Of a stretch of DNA of 64,000 nt, positions 16,334-24,801 are shown piece by piece. Under the pieces are notes generated by a model. It searched no databases. It had not been told where the DNA came from and was given only the letters and a program-made list of their open reading frames with translations. Position numbers and translations under genes: made by a program. This DNA comes from Pelagimonas sp050633425 (GTDB taxonomy: Bacteria; Pseudomonadota; Alphaproteobacteria; Rhodobacterales; Rhodobacteraceae). The first letter of the stretch is position 1; each line of letters starts with the position of its first letter. The stretch covers positions 62,001-126,000 of the forward strand of contig NZ_JBOEGM010000034.1 of the NCBI RefSeq assembly GCF_050633425.1, given 5' to 3'.

Positions 16334-17227
16334 CTAGACCTCGTTGGAGCCCTTCAGGTATCGCAGCACAAGTTCACCGCGCGTTGTTTCAAAGAAACCC
16401 GGACGTCCAACGAGCCAATAGCCAGCGCCTGACGTTAAAACATGAGGTGACATTCGGATCAGGCTTTTGCTGGCAAGCAGATCATCGACAATGCCCAACC
16501 ACGCCAATGCAACCCCTTGGCCCGCCAGTGCCATATGCAGCGCAAGACCATGATCGTTAACAGAAATACGTTGGGCTGCCGGTGGCTGTTTTTGCCTTTG
16601 CTTGCGGCACCAGTCATTCCAACATAACCACCTATTCTCAGGATCATCCTGTTCGATAATCCGTGCTCCTTTGGGCCAATCAAACGGATCCTGGGATGAG
16701 ACACGCCCGGCCAAGCCCGGCGCGGCCACCGGACAAACTTCCTCGAGTATCAAAAGCTCAGCATCAAACCCCGCCCAGTTTCCGCGACCAAAAACAATCC
16801 AGCAATCCGCGTTTTCCCCCCAAAGGTCGGCGTCCTTTTTGACGGTGATCAACTTGGTGTTGATATTCATTTCCTCGGACAGAATCGGCAGGCGTGGAGA
16901 CAGCCAATAGGTGCCGATGCCGGGATAGGTGGCGATTGTGAAGCTGGGCATTTGTGCCGATTGCCGGAGGTCATTTGACGTTTGGCGAATGGCATCAAAG
17001 GCACGCGAAAGAGTGTCAAAAAGCTCATGCGCCTGGCCTGTTGGCACAGGCCGTCCCTGTCGCTTGTCGAACAAGACCACCCCTAGGTCTTCCTCCAAAC
17101 GTTTGATCTGATAGCTAATTGCCGGTTGCTGAACATTCAGGGATTTCGCCGCCGCAGTAAAGCTTCGCAGGCGGTAGGCTTCTTCGAAAGCACGCAATCC
17201 CTTGAGTGTAGGCAGCGCTTGGGTCAT
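16334..17227 (-). CDS. LysR-family regulator (GcvA-like) beside dmdB
   Basis: A 297-aa LysR regulator. The HTH LRAFEEAYRLRSFTAAAKSL followed by QQPAISYQIKRLEEDLG and LFDKRQGRPVPTG resembles the GcvA branch. The start at 17227 is favoured over an in-frame TTG at 17239 because GAGG lies directly against the TTG. It diverges from the dmdB-dmdA pair over about 208 nt, so it may control DMSP demethylation, possibly responding to DMSP, acrylate or methylmercaptopropionate; this is inferred from position only. Confidence 0.87.
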   Translation of the reverse strand: MTQALPTLKGLRAFEEAYRLRSFTAAAKSLNVQQPAISYQIKRLEEDLGVVLFDKRQGRPVPTGQAHELFDTLSRAFDAIRQTSNDLRQSAQMPSFTIATYPGIGTYWLSPRLPILSEEMNINTKLITVKKDADLWGENADCWIVFGRGNWAGFDAELLILEEVCPVAAPGLAGRVSSQDPFDWPKGARIIEQDDPENRWLCWNDWCRKQRQKQPPAAQRISVNDHGLALHMALAGQGVALAWLGIVDDLLASKSLIRMSPHVLTSGAGYWLVGRPGFFETTRGELVLRYLKGSNEV

Positions 17228-17435
17228 TGAATTTTTCAATCCTCGTCGATTTTTTTTCCATATTTTCGGGCAGAAAATTTCGTTCTAAGCACTAGGCTAA
17301 GAAGCGCAGTAAAGCGATTAAAAACAGTCTGACACGCGCAGATGTTTTCATCGCAAAGCTTTCCAAACATATGAACGCCGGCTTGAAAATCGGCAATCAG
17401 TTGAATTTCGGGTGGTCTTTTTGGGAGGAGCGACC

Positions 17436-19061
17436 ATGCAGTTTCACTATGATGGTCTGCCAAAGACCGACGCAAATTTTGTGCCTCTGTCACCTGTTTC
17501 GTTCCTTCACCGGGCCGAAAAATTGCATGGCAATCGGCCTGCAGTTGTGTACGGAGATATGAAGGTGAGCTGGGCGGATTTAGCCCGGCGCATTCGCGGC
17601 ATTGCTGAAGGGCTTAGAGCGCTCGGAATCGGCAAGGGCGATACTGTTTCGGTCTTGTGTCCCAACATCCCGCAACTGTTTGAACTGCAGTTTGCGGTCC
17701 CCATGACCGGTGGTGTGATCAACACGCTGAACACCCGGCTGGAGCCGGAGACGATTGCCTATATTCTGGATCATGCCGACACCAAACTGGTGATCGTTGA
17801 CACAGAGTTGGCGGGCACGCTGTCGCAAGCGTTTCAAAAGCTCGGACGCACGATCGAGACCGTCGAAATCATTGATCACAACGCGCCACGAGGGGCGAAA
17901 TTCGGCGGCACACCTTTTGAAAACCTCGTTCAGCAAGACGCGCCGATGTCGCACTCGGGGCTTCCTGCGGATGAGTGGGACGCCATTGCGCTGAACTATA
18001 CCTCAGGCACATCCGGGCGCCCCAAAGGTGTGGTTTATCATCATCGCGGGGCCTATTTGATGGCGATGGGAACCGTCGCCGCGTGGCAGGTTCCGCATTA
18101 CCCAGTCTACCTAAGCGTTGTGCCAATGTTTCACTGCAATGGTTGGGGCCATCCCTGGGTTATGGCCATGCTGGGCGCGACAACCGTATTTACGCGAACA
18201 CCGGGCCCTGATCTGCTTTTAGATGCGATCCGCACCCATGGCGTGACGCATTTGGGGGCGGCTCCGATTGTGTTGCAAAGGTTGGTCGACGCGGTCGATC
18301 AGGACAACATCCGCTTTGACCCCAAGGTGCGAGTTTTAACTGCGGGTGCTCCTCCGCCCCCGTCTGTTTTGGAAAAATCCCGCGCGGTTGGGCTTGATGT
18401 CATGCAAGTTTATGGGCTGACCGAAACCTATGGTCACATTGCCCAATGCCTGTGGCAGGGCGGTTGGGAGGAGGCAGAGCCGGCAGAGCAATCGCGGCTT
18501 CAGGCCCAACAGGGGATTGCCTTTCCGATGGTCCAAGAGGTCGCCGTAATTGACCGAAAGACCAGCACCGCTGTGGAGCAAAACGGCGAAACCCAAGGCG
18601 AGATCGCCATTCGCGGCAATACCGTTATGAAGGGGTATTACAAAGACCCCGACGCCACAGCGGAGGCGTTTGCCGATGGGTGGTTCTGGTCGGGAGATGG
18701 AGCCGTGGTTGACGGCGCAGGCTACATCCAGATCAAGGACCGCTTAAAAGATGTGATCATTTCGGGCGGGGAAAACATCTCTTCAGTCGAAGTTGAAGCG
18801 GTGATTCATGATCACCCGGCGGTTCTGGCCGCTGCCGTGATTGCCAAGCCTGACCCGAAATGGGGCGAAGTCCCCTGCGCTTTTGTCGAACTACGGGCCG
18901 AGACCTCGGCCAGCGCCGATGAGATCATCCGCTTTTGCCGCGCGCGGCTTGCTGGGTTCAAAACGCCAAAGTCGGTGGTTTTTGGCGATCTGCCGAAAAC
19001 CTCCACCGGGAAAATCCAAAAATTCCAACTGCGCCAGATGGCGCTAGAAACGAGGTCCTGA
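17436..19061 (+). CDS. dmdB: methylmercaptopropionate-CoA ligase-type acyl-CoA synthetase
   Basis: A 541-aa AMP-forming acyl-CoA synthetase. It shows the P-loop-like motif LNYTSGTSGRPKGVVYHHRG, VPMFHCNGWGHPW, YGLTETYGH, the GDGAVVDGAGYI region and C-terminal KTSTGKIQKFQLR with catalytic Lys. Start at 17436 follows GGGAGGAG. The stop TGA abuts the dmdA ATG without any gap, indicating coupling; this supports DmdB, which activates 3-methylmercaptopropionate produced by DmdA. By sequence alone it could be a general short- or medium-chain fatty acid CoA ligase. Confidence 0.78.
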   Translation: MQFHYDGLPKTDANFVPLSPVSFLHRAEKLHGNRPAVVYGDMKVSWADLARRIRGIAEGLRALGIGKGDTVSVLCPNIPQLFELQFAVPMTGGVINTLNTRLEPETIAYILDHADTKLVIVDTELAGTLSQAFQKLGRTIETVEIIDHNAPRGAKFGGTPFENLVQQDAPMSHSGLPADEWDAIALNYTSGTSGRPKGVVYHHRGAYLMAMGTVAAWQVPHYPVYLSVVPMFHCNGWGHPWVMAMLGATTVFTRTPGPDLLLDAIRTHGVTHLGAAPIVLQRLVDAVDQDNIRFDPKVRVLTAGAPPPPSVLEKSRAVGLDVMQVYGLTETYGHIAQCLWQGGWEEAEPAEQSRLQAQQGIAFPMVQEVAVIDRKTSTAVEQNGETQGEIAIRGNTVMKGYYKDPDATAEAFADGWFWSGDGAVVDGAGYIQIKDRLKDVIISGGENISSVEVEAVIHDHPAVLAAAVIAKPDPKWGEVPCAFVELRAETSASADEIIRFCRARLAGFKTPKSVVFGDLPKTSTGKIQKFQLRQMALETRS

Positions 19062-20165
19062 ATGTCTCTCCTTTCCCCATCCCGTCGCCTGCGTGAGACG
19101 CCCTTCTCGGCCGGAGTGAAGGCCGCAGGTGTCAAAGCCTATACGGTCTACAACCGCATGCTGCTGCCCACCGTGTTTGACGATGTTGAGCGTGACTACC
19201 ACCACCTGAAAAACCACGTTCAGGTTTGGGATGTGTCGGTTGAGCGGCAAGTCGAATTGATCGGTCCTGATGCGTCAAAGCTGATGCAGCTTCTTACCCC
19301 ACGTGATCTGACCAAGATGCAGGAAGATCAGTGTTATTATGTGCCGATCGTTGATCAAAAGGGACGGATGCTGAATGATCCCGTCGCGCTAAAGCACAGT
19401 GAGACACGCTGGTGGATTTCAATTGCCGACAGTGATTTGCTTTTGTGGGTCAAAGGGTTGGCGATTGGGATGGGCTTGGACGTGGACGTCTTCGAACCTG
19501 ATGTTGCGCCGCTAGCCGTGCAAGGGCCTCGTTCTGGGCAATTGATGGAACGTATTTTTGGCGCGACCGTCCATGACATCCGCTTTTTCCGTCAAAAACG
19601 CCTGAGCTTTGGCGACACTTCGTTCATTGTGGCGCGCTCCGGCTATTCTAAACAGGGCGGATTCGAGATTTATGTCGAAGATCGTCGCTATGCGATGCCA
19701 CTTTGGAACGCCCTGTTTGAGGCGGGTCAAGATCTTCATGTGCGTGCGGGTTGCCCCAATTTGATTGAGCGCATCGAAAGTGGATTGTTGAGCTATGGCA
19801 ATGACATGTCCATGGAAAATACTCCTTTTGAATGCGGGTTGGACAAGTTCTGCAACGCACCTGAAACCGTCGATTTTATTGGCAAAGAGTCCCTAAGGAT
19901 TGAAGCCGAAACCGGGCCCAGCCGCAAGATCAGGGCCGTTGCAATTGGTGGTGCCCCTGTCAGCGCCACCACCACCGCCTGGCCGCTGTTTCGCGGCGGT
20001 CAAACCGTGGGGCAGATCACGTCGGCGGCCTGGTCCCCGGATTTCCAGACCAACGTGGCCATTGCAATGGTTGAGTCAGGCTCTTGGGATGCAGGGACCG
20101 AAATGATGGCCGATACGCCAGAAGGGCAGCGAACCGCTACCGTCCAAACCGGTTTCTGGACGTAA
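19062..20165 (+). CDS. dmdA: dimethylsulfoniopropionate demethylase
   Basis: A 367-aa GcvT-fold enzyme that transfers a methyl group from DMSP to tetrahydrofolate, giving methylmercaptopropionate. The pattern matches remembered Roseobacter DmdA sequences throughout: TPFSAGVKAAGVKAYTVYN, MLLPTVFDD, HVQVWDVSVERQVEL, DQCYYVPIVDQKGRMLNDPV, ARSGYSKQGGFEIYVE, CPNLIERIESGLLSYGNDMS and ENTPFECGLDKFCNAPE. Normal length (about 364-370). It follows dmdB directly, a pairing that makes the first two steps of DMSP demethylation one transcriptional unit. Cytoplasmic. Confidence 0.9.
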   Translation: MSLLSPSRRLRETPFSAGVKAAGVKAYTVYNRMLLPTVFDDVERDYHHLKNHVQVWDVSVERQVELIGPDASKLMQLLTPRDLTKMQEDQCYYVPIVDQKGRMLNDPVALKHSETRWWISIADSDLLLWVKGLAIGMGLDVDVFEPDVAPLAVQGPRSGQLMERIFGATVHDIRFFRQKRLSFGDTSFIVARSGYSKQGGFEIYVEDRRYAMPLWNALFEAGQDLHVRAGCPNLIERIESGLLSYGNDMSMENTPFECGLDKFCNAPETVDFIGKESLRIEAETGPSRKIRAVAIGGAPVSATTTAWPLFRGGQTVGQITSAAWSPDFQTNVAIAMVESGSWDAGTEMMADTPEGQRTATVQTGFWT

Positions 20166-20252
20166 CCAAACCAGCATCCACACTGCAAGTCTCTCGGCGG
20201 GCATTCGTTCGCCGGGCGAGGAAATTCTTTGTCAAAAAGGCGAGGGTGCCCA

Positions 20253-20295
20253 TGTCACCTTGTCACACCAGTTGACAGGTTGTAGGCTGTCACCC
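20253..20295. promoter_or_regulatory. cluster of TGTCAC/TTGACA repeats upstream of GntR gene
   Basis: TGTCA occurs at 20253, 20261 and 20288, and its complement TGACA at 20273-20277. TGTCA-n7-TGACA (20261-20277) forms an imperfect palindrome of the kind bound by FCD-GntR proteins; TTGACA at 20272 could also serve as a -35 box. The cluster ends about 30 nt before the GntR start, suggesting autoregulation. Confidence 0.5.
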
Positions 20296-20324
20296 TGTTC
20301 CATGGCACGGTGTCGGATTACGTT

Positions 20325-21062
20325 ATGAAGAAAAGTGCGCCTCAAGAAGCCAGCATCGAAGTGGCACCGATTACGCGTCAAAAGCTGTCGGACCAAGTTT
20401 ATGATCGCCTATGGGAGATGATCGTTTCCGGCGATTTAGGGCCGGGTGACGTCATCCCGTCCGAGCGGGTTCTCATGGAGAAGTTTTCCGTTGGTCGTCC
20501 GGCCGTGCGTGAGGCATTGCAAGCTCTGGCCAGCAAGGGTGTGATCACGATTTCGCATGGTGAACGTAGCCGTGTGAATGAGCTTACGGCCACTATTGCG
20601 CTGGAACAGGTTGATGAGATCGCAAAGCTCTTATTGTCTGCGGAACCGTCGAACCTGGATCATCTCAAGCAGATAAGGAAGATTCTTGAGGCGGGGACCG
20701 TGCGGGTGGCGGCGGCCAATCGAAGCGACGAAGATCTGCGCAGCCTGCGCGCCCTTTTGGACAGGCAAAAGCGGCAACTGAAGAACACAAAGGGCTTTAT
20801 TGAGGCCGATATCGAGTTTCATGCCGCGCTGGCCAATGCGTCGGGCAATCCGCTGTTGCAGGCGATCACACGGGCCATGCTCACATGGTTGTTTGAGTAT
20901 TACAAACCGCTGCTGCATTGGTCTGGCCGCGAAGGCACGACCCTTCAAGAACATGAAAAGCTCATCCAGCATCTGGAGGCCCGCGACGCGGATGGTGCCG
21001 CGGCTTTGATGCGTGAACATTTGGATCGTTCGGATCCGCTCTACACCTCGTCCAACTCGTAA
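20325..21062 (+). CDS. GntR-family regulator (FadR/FCD) of the TRAP-apionate operon
   Basis: A 245-aa transcriptional regulator. The HTH region has LSDQVYDRLWEMIVSGDLGP, GDVIPSERVLMEKFSVGRP and AVREALQALASKGVI; the FCD domain has IRKILEAGTVRVAAANRSD, EADIEFHAALANASGNPLL and MREHLDRSDPLY. The ATG at 20325 with GGA at 20315-20317 is preferred to a GTG at 20310. It lies between dmdA and dctP on the same strand, with a long leader before dctP, and most likely represses the sugar-acid operon downstream. Confidence 0.87.
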   Translation: MKKSAPQEASIEVAPITRQKLSDQVYDRLWEMIVSGDLGPGDVIPSERVLMEKFSVGRPAVREALQALASKGVITISHGERSRVNELTATIALEQVDEIAKLLLSAEPSNLDHLKQIRKILEAGTVRVAAANRSDEDLRSLRALLDRQKRQLKNTKGFIEADIEFHAALANASGNPLLQAITRAMLTWLFEYYKPLLHWSGREGTTLQEHEKLIQHLEARDADGAAALMREHLDRSDPLYTSSNS

Positions 21063-21249
21063 ATTCATCGAACTTTGACTTGATTCGAGTGTCGCCAAGA
21101 AAAATTTCTTGGTGACGAGACGGGATGCCCGCCTGTCTGCATACAAGGTGGGTGTTCGTCCTTTTTACCTTAGGTGTCTGAGAGATATATTAAATATTGG
21201 CCGTTTCCTGACAAGGATGCGGCCAAATTCCGTTGGGTTATTCAAATTC

Positions 21250-21320
21250 TTGACAAGTTGGAGTAGTGATATACTGATTATACCAGTTGGCGAATGCGGC
21301 ACCCCGGTGCCGGTGCCGAC
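21250..21320 (+). promoter_or_regulatory. control region upstream of dctP
   Basis: The 359-nt gap 21063-21421 contains no gene. It holds TTGACA at 21250-21255, the AT-rich near-palindrome TATACTGATTATACC at 21270-21284, and a small inverted repeat with arms CGGCACC (21297-21303) and GGTGCCG (21306-21312). TTGACA to TATACT spacing is only 14 nt, so the exact promoter is uncertain, but the layout fits an operator-controlled promoter for the TRAP operon. Confidence 0.4.
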
Positions 21321-21421
21321 AGGAATAACAGTGCCGTGTTTTGAGCAGATCCCACGGCGGATCACCTGAGCCTCATGTGCTCGTGCTCAAAGCTTGGACG
21401 GAATAAAAAAGGGAGGACCAC

Positions 21422-22438
21422 ATGTTTAACAAAGTTCCAGCAACCATCCTTGCCAGCGCCGCTTTTGTCGCTGCCGCAGGATTCGCAAGCGCCGAAACAA
21501 CACTGCGGATGCAGACACACTCGGGGCAATCATCGCCCTACGGCGTCGCGATCCAGAAATTCGTGGACAACGTCAGCACAATGTCCGGCGGCGATCTGGT
21601 GGTCGAAATGTTCTATGGGTCTTCGGTGGTTCCGTCGGCTGAAACCTTTGACGCGGCCAAGAATGGTATCCTTGATTGCGACATGACCAACGGGTCTTAT
21701 CAAACCGGTAAAAACGCGGCGTTCCAGTTTGTCGCCGACACGATGGGGGGCTACGATACCCCACTCCAGTACCAAGCCTGGGTGCAGCAAGGTGGTGGTA
21801 AAGAAGCCGTAAATGAGCTTTATGCCTCGCATAACATGACCTTTATTGGGGCGCATGTCGGTGGTCAGGAATCGCTCAACTCGACCCGCCCGATCGCCAG
21901 CGTTGCAGATCTCAAAGGGTTCAAATTCCGGTCACCTCCGGGCATGGAATCCGACATCTTTGCGTCGCTGGGGGCATCGCCCATCGTTATGGACTTCACC
22001 GAGGTCATCACCGCATTGGAGTCAGGCATCATCGATGGGGCGGACGCGTCGACCTTGGCAACCAACCTGAACATCGGCGTTTATGACGTGGCCAAGCACA
22101 CCACCTATCCCGGTTTCCACTCCATGTCGTCGGACCAGTTGGCTTGCCGGACCGACGTGTGGGAGGGGCTTTCGGAACAGCAGCGCCGGATCATTGAGGT
22201 TGCGCACACTCAGGTCGCGATGGATGTGATGATTTCGACCTTGGTCTTGAACGGCGAAGCTCTTGCCCAGATGGGCGACAAAGGGGTGACAACCTATAAC
22301 TGGTCAAACGAAGACCGGGCAGCCTTCCGCGCTGCGGCTCAGGGGGCCTGGGCGGAATGGGGTGCCAAAACGCCAGAAGCGGGCGCGATGGTTTCCAGCC
22401 ATGAAGCGTTCCTAAAACGGATCGGTCTGGCCGAGTAA
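21422..22438 (+). CDS. dctP: TRAP transporter substrate-binding protein DctP
   Basis: A 338-aa periplasmic receptor with a Sec signal (MFNKVPATILASAAFVAAAG, cleavage near ASA-ET). DctP features include the substrate-arginine region ADLKGFKFRSPPGMES, VMDFTEVITALESGIIDGAD and YPGFHSMSSDQLACR. Start follows GGGAGGA. It is the first structural gene of an operon with DctQ, DctM and sugar-acid catabolic enzymes, so the ligand is predicted to be a branched sugar acid such as D-apionate rather than a C4-dicarboxylate. Confidence 0.92.
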   Translation: MFNKVPATILASAAFVAAAGFASAETTLRMQTHSGQSSPYGVAIQKFVDNVSTMSGGDLVVEMFYGSSVVPSAETFDAAKNGILDCDMTNGSYQTGKNAAFQFVADTMGGYDTPLQYQAWVQQGGGKEAVNELYASHNMTFIGAHVGGQESLNSTRPIASVADLKGFKFRSPPGMESDIFASLGASPIVMDFTEVITALESGIIDGADASTLATNLNIGVYDVAKHTTYPGFHSMSSDQLACRTDVWEGLSEQQRRIIEVAHTQVAMDVMISTLVLNGEALAQMGDKGVTTYNWSNEDRAAFRAAAQGAWAEWGAKTPEAGAMVSSHEAFLKRIGLAE

Positions 22439-22542
22439 TCGGCTTCATCAGCCAATAGTTGGGTCGTCGGTGTCATGGGATGCCGACGATCTCACCAAAA
22501 CTATTTGGCGCAGCATCCACTTAGACGTCGTTAGAGGCATCA

Positions 22543-23166
22543 ATGATTGAGCATAAAAGAACCGGACCGCTTGACCTAATCACATGGGGAATTAGCCGCG
22601 TAACGATGTGGCTCCCGCTTTTTATTGTGTCGATCATTTTTCTCGAAGTTGTGCTGCGATACGTGTTTCAATCACCAACAATCTGGGTGAACGAAACATC
22701 GCTTTGGGTGGCAGGCATGGTGTATCTGACCGCCGGGCTCTATTCGATGCAACAACGCAGCCATATCCGCATTTTCATCCTTTATGATCTTGCGCCGCGA
22801 TGGTTACGGCGAGTGTTTGATGTGATTTCAACCATATGTGTCTGTATCTTTGCCTTTGCGGTGATCTGGGGCGCATTTGACGACGCTGTTGGCAAGTTCA
22901 TGACGTGGGAGCGTTTTGGAACGAAATTCGATCCACCGATTCCGGCGACACTTTATCCATTGATCCTGATCACGATGTTTTTGCTGGCGATCCAGTCGGT
23001 TTCGAACCTGATTTACGATTGGAATACAGATCAAGGCGAACGCCAGCATATCGAAGATCTTGGTGATCTGCTGCAAGACATTGGGGCCGATCACATTGAC
23101 GCGCGCCCAACCGGGTCCACTGAGGATCATCCGATGGATGAGCCCACAGACCACGGTCAAAAATAA
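22543..23166 (+). CDS. dctQ: TRAP transporter small membrane subunit DctQ
   Basis: A 207-aa integral membrane protein with four hydrophobic segments (LITWGISRVTMWLPLFIVS, MVYLTAGLYSM, VFDVISTICVCIFAFAVIWG, LYPLILITMFLLAIQSV). The motif FQSPTIWVNETSLWVAGM is typical of DctQ. A hydrophilic acidic tail of about 40 residues (rich in D, E, H and T) is longer than usual. It lies 104 nt after dctP and 30 nt before dctM, and partners with them for import. Confidence 0.9.
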   Translation: MIEHKRTGPLDLITWGISRVTMWLPLFIVSIIFLEVVLRYVFQSPTIWVNETSLWVAGMVYLTAGLYSMQQRSHIRIFILYDLAPRWLRRVFDVISTICVCIFAFAVIWGAFDDAVGKFMTWERFGTKFDPPIPATLYPLILITMFLLAIQSVSNLIYDWNTDQGERQHIEDLGDLLQDIGADHIDARPTGSTEDHPMDEPTDHGQK

Positions 23167-23196
23167 CCAAAAGAAAACTTTAGGGAGGGTACCGCT

Positions 23197-24780
23197 GTGG
23201 ACATCGGGACCATATCACTCATCCTGTTGCTTGGGATGTTGCTGTTGCTTGCCATCGGAATGCCGCTTGGCTTTGCATCCGGTTTTCTGGCCGTTGTGGT
23301 CATGGTTCTGAAATTCGGCCCGGACCTTTTGTTTAGCAATTTTGGCACTGGCCCGCTGAATATCCTCAGCAAACGTATCTATGGAATAACAACCAGTTAC
23401 GTCCTGGTGTCGGTGCCGCTCTTTATATTTATGGCCAATCTGCTTGAGCGATCTGACATCGCCCGAGACATGTACACGACGCTTGACAGCTGGATGAGCC
23501 GCACGCGCGGTGGGATTGCAGTAGTCACAGCGATGATGGCCATCGTGATGGCGGCGATGTCCGGTATTATTGGTGGCGAAGTCGTCCTGTTGGGGTTGAT
23601 TGCCCTGCCGCAGATGTTGCGGCTTGGCTATGATCAGAACCTTGCCATCGGAACGATCTGCGCGTCTGGATCCCTTGGGACGATGATCCCGCCGTCGATC
23701 GTTTTGATTTTCTACGGGTTGATCACTGAAACCTCGATCCACGCAATGTTTCAGGCCTCCTTTGTTCCCGGCTTTATCCTTGCCGGGTGCTATATTGCCT
23801 ACATTCTAATCCGAACGAACCTTCAGCCTGAGTTGGCTCCGCTGCCTGAACCGTCTGAGACGGATCTCACCGGGCGGCAAAAGAAAGTCTATGGCCTTGC
23901 GCTTGTGGCCATCCTCATAGGCGGCGCTGCGGCGATCATGTTGTTGCGGGCCATATACTTCAACACTGTTGGGACGCCTGAGATTGACACAGGCAACATC
24001 AGCCAAGGGTTTATCATCAAATCCGCAATTGTCGCATTTGGCCTAGGAGCGTTTCTTGTGTTTGGTATCGGTTTGGACCAGACCAAGGCGGCTTGGAACA
24101 ATGGCAAAGGCATGGTGGCCCCGTTGTTGATCGTCTTTGTGGTGCTTGGCTCGATCTACGGCGGGATTACCGGGATCACCGAAGCCGCCGGAATTGGCTC
24201 TGTGGCGGTCCTTGTGTTGATCATCATGCGCGGAGAATTCTCCTGGACCCTGTTGCGCGAAGCCTCAATGAGGACCTTCAAATCCACAGGCACCATCCTG
24301 TGGGTCACGATTGGGGCAACCGCTCTGGCCGGGGCCTACACCATTGCCGGCGGGCCGACCTATGTCGCCAATATGATTGTCGGGCTGGATATGCCGACCA
24401 TGGGTATCTTGCTGATCATGATGCTGGTTTTCCTGTTCATGGGGGCATTCATGGACTGGACAGGCATCGTGTTGCTGGTCATGCCCGTGTTCCTTCCTAT
24501 CGTGCTCAAACTGCCGCGCGACGAGCTTGGCCTGTTTGGCGGGTTGGATAGCCAGATGGCGGTGCAGGTTTGGTTTGGTGTTTTGTTCTGCGTGAACATG
24601 CAGGTAAGCTTTTTGTCGCCCCCGTTTGGTGGCGCAGCATTTTATCTCAAATCCGTCGCGCCGCCGCATATCACCCTGCCAGACATTTTCAGAAGCTTCC
24701 TGCCCTTCATCGGCATTCAGCTCGCTGTTTTGATGCTGATCTTGCTGGTGCCGCAGATCACGACGCTCTTTCTCCACTAA
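23197..24780 (+). CDS. dctM: TRAP transporter large permease DctM
   Basis: A 527-aa membrane permease with about twelve to fourteen hydrophobic segments. DctM signatures: LLAIGMPLGFASGFLAVVVM, SGIIGGEVVLLGLIALPQML, GTICASGSLGTMIPPSIVLI, YGGITGITEAAGIGSVAVL, and GAFMDWTGIVLLVMPVFLPI. GTG start at 23197 with AGGGAGGGT at 23182-23190, 6-nt spacing. It is longer than the approximately 430-aa classical DctM because of an insertion near residues 205-300. It completes the TRAP importer for the downstream pathway. Confidence 0.92.
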   Translation: MDIGTISLILLLGMLLLLAIGMPLGFASGFLAVVVMVLKFGPDLLFSNFGTGPLNILSKRIYGITTSYVLVSVPLFIFMANLLERSDIARDMYTTLDSWMSRTRGGIAVVTAMMAIVMAAMSGIIGGEVVLLGLIALPQMLRLGYDQNLAIGTICASGSLGTMIPPSIVLIFYGLITETSIHAMFQASFVPGFILAGCYIAYILIRTNLQPELAPLPEPSETDLTGRQKKVYGLALVAILIGGAAAIMLLRAIYFNTVGTPEIDTGNISQGFIIKSAIVAFGLGAFLVFGIGLDQTKAAWNNGKGMVAPLLIVFVVLGSIYGGITGITEAAGIGSVAVLVLIIMRGEFSWTLLREASMRTFKSTGTILWVTIGATALAGAYTIAGGPTYVANMIVGLDMPTMGILLIMMLVFLFMGAFMDWTGIVLLVMPVFLPIVLKLPRDELGLFGGLDSQMAVQVWFGVLFCVNMQVSFLSPPFGGAAFYLKSVAPPHITLPDIFRSFLPFIGIQLAVLMLILLVPQITTLFLH

Positions 24781-24801
24781 TCAAAAGTTGAATGTCCAGA
24801 C

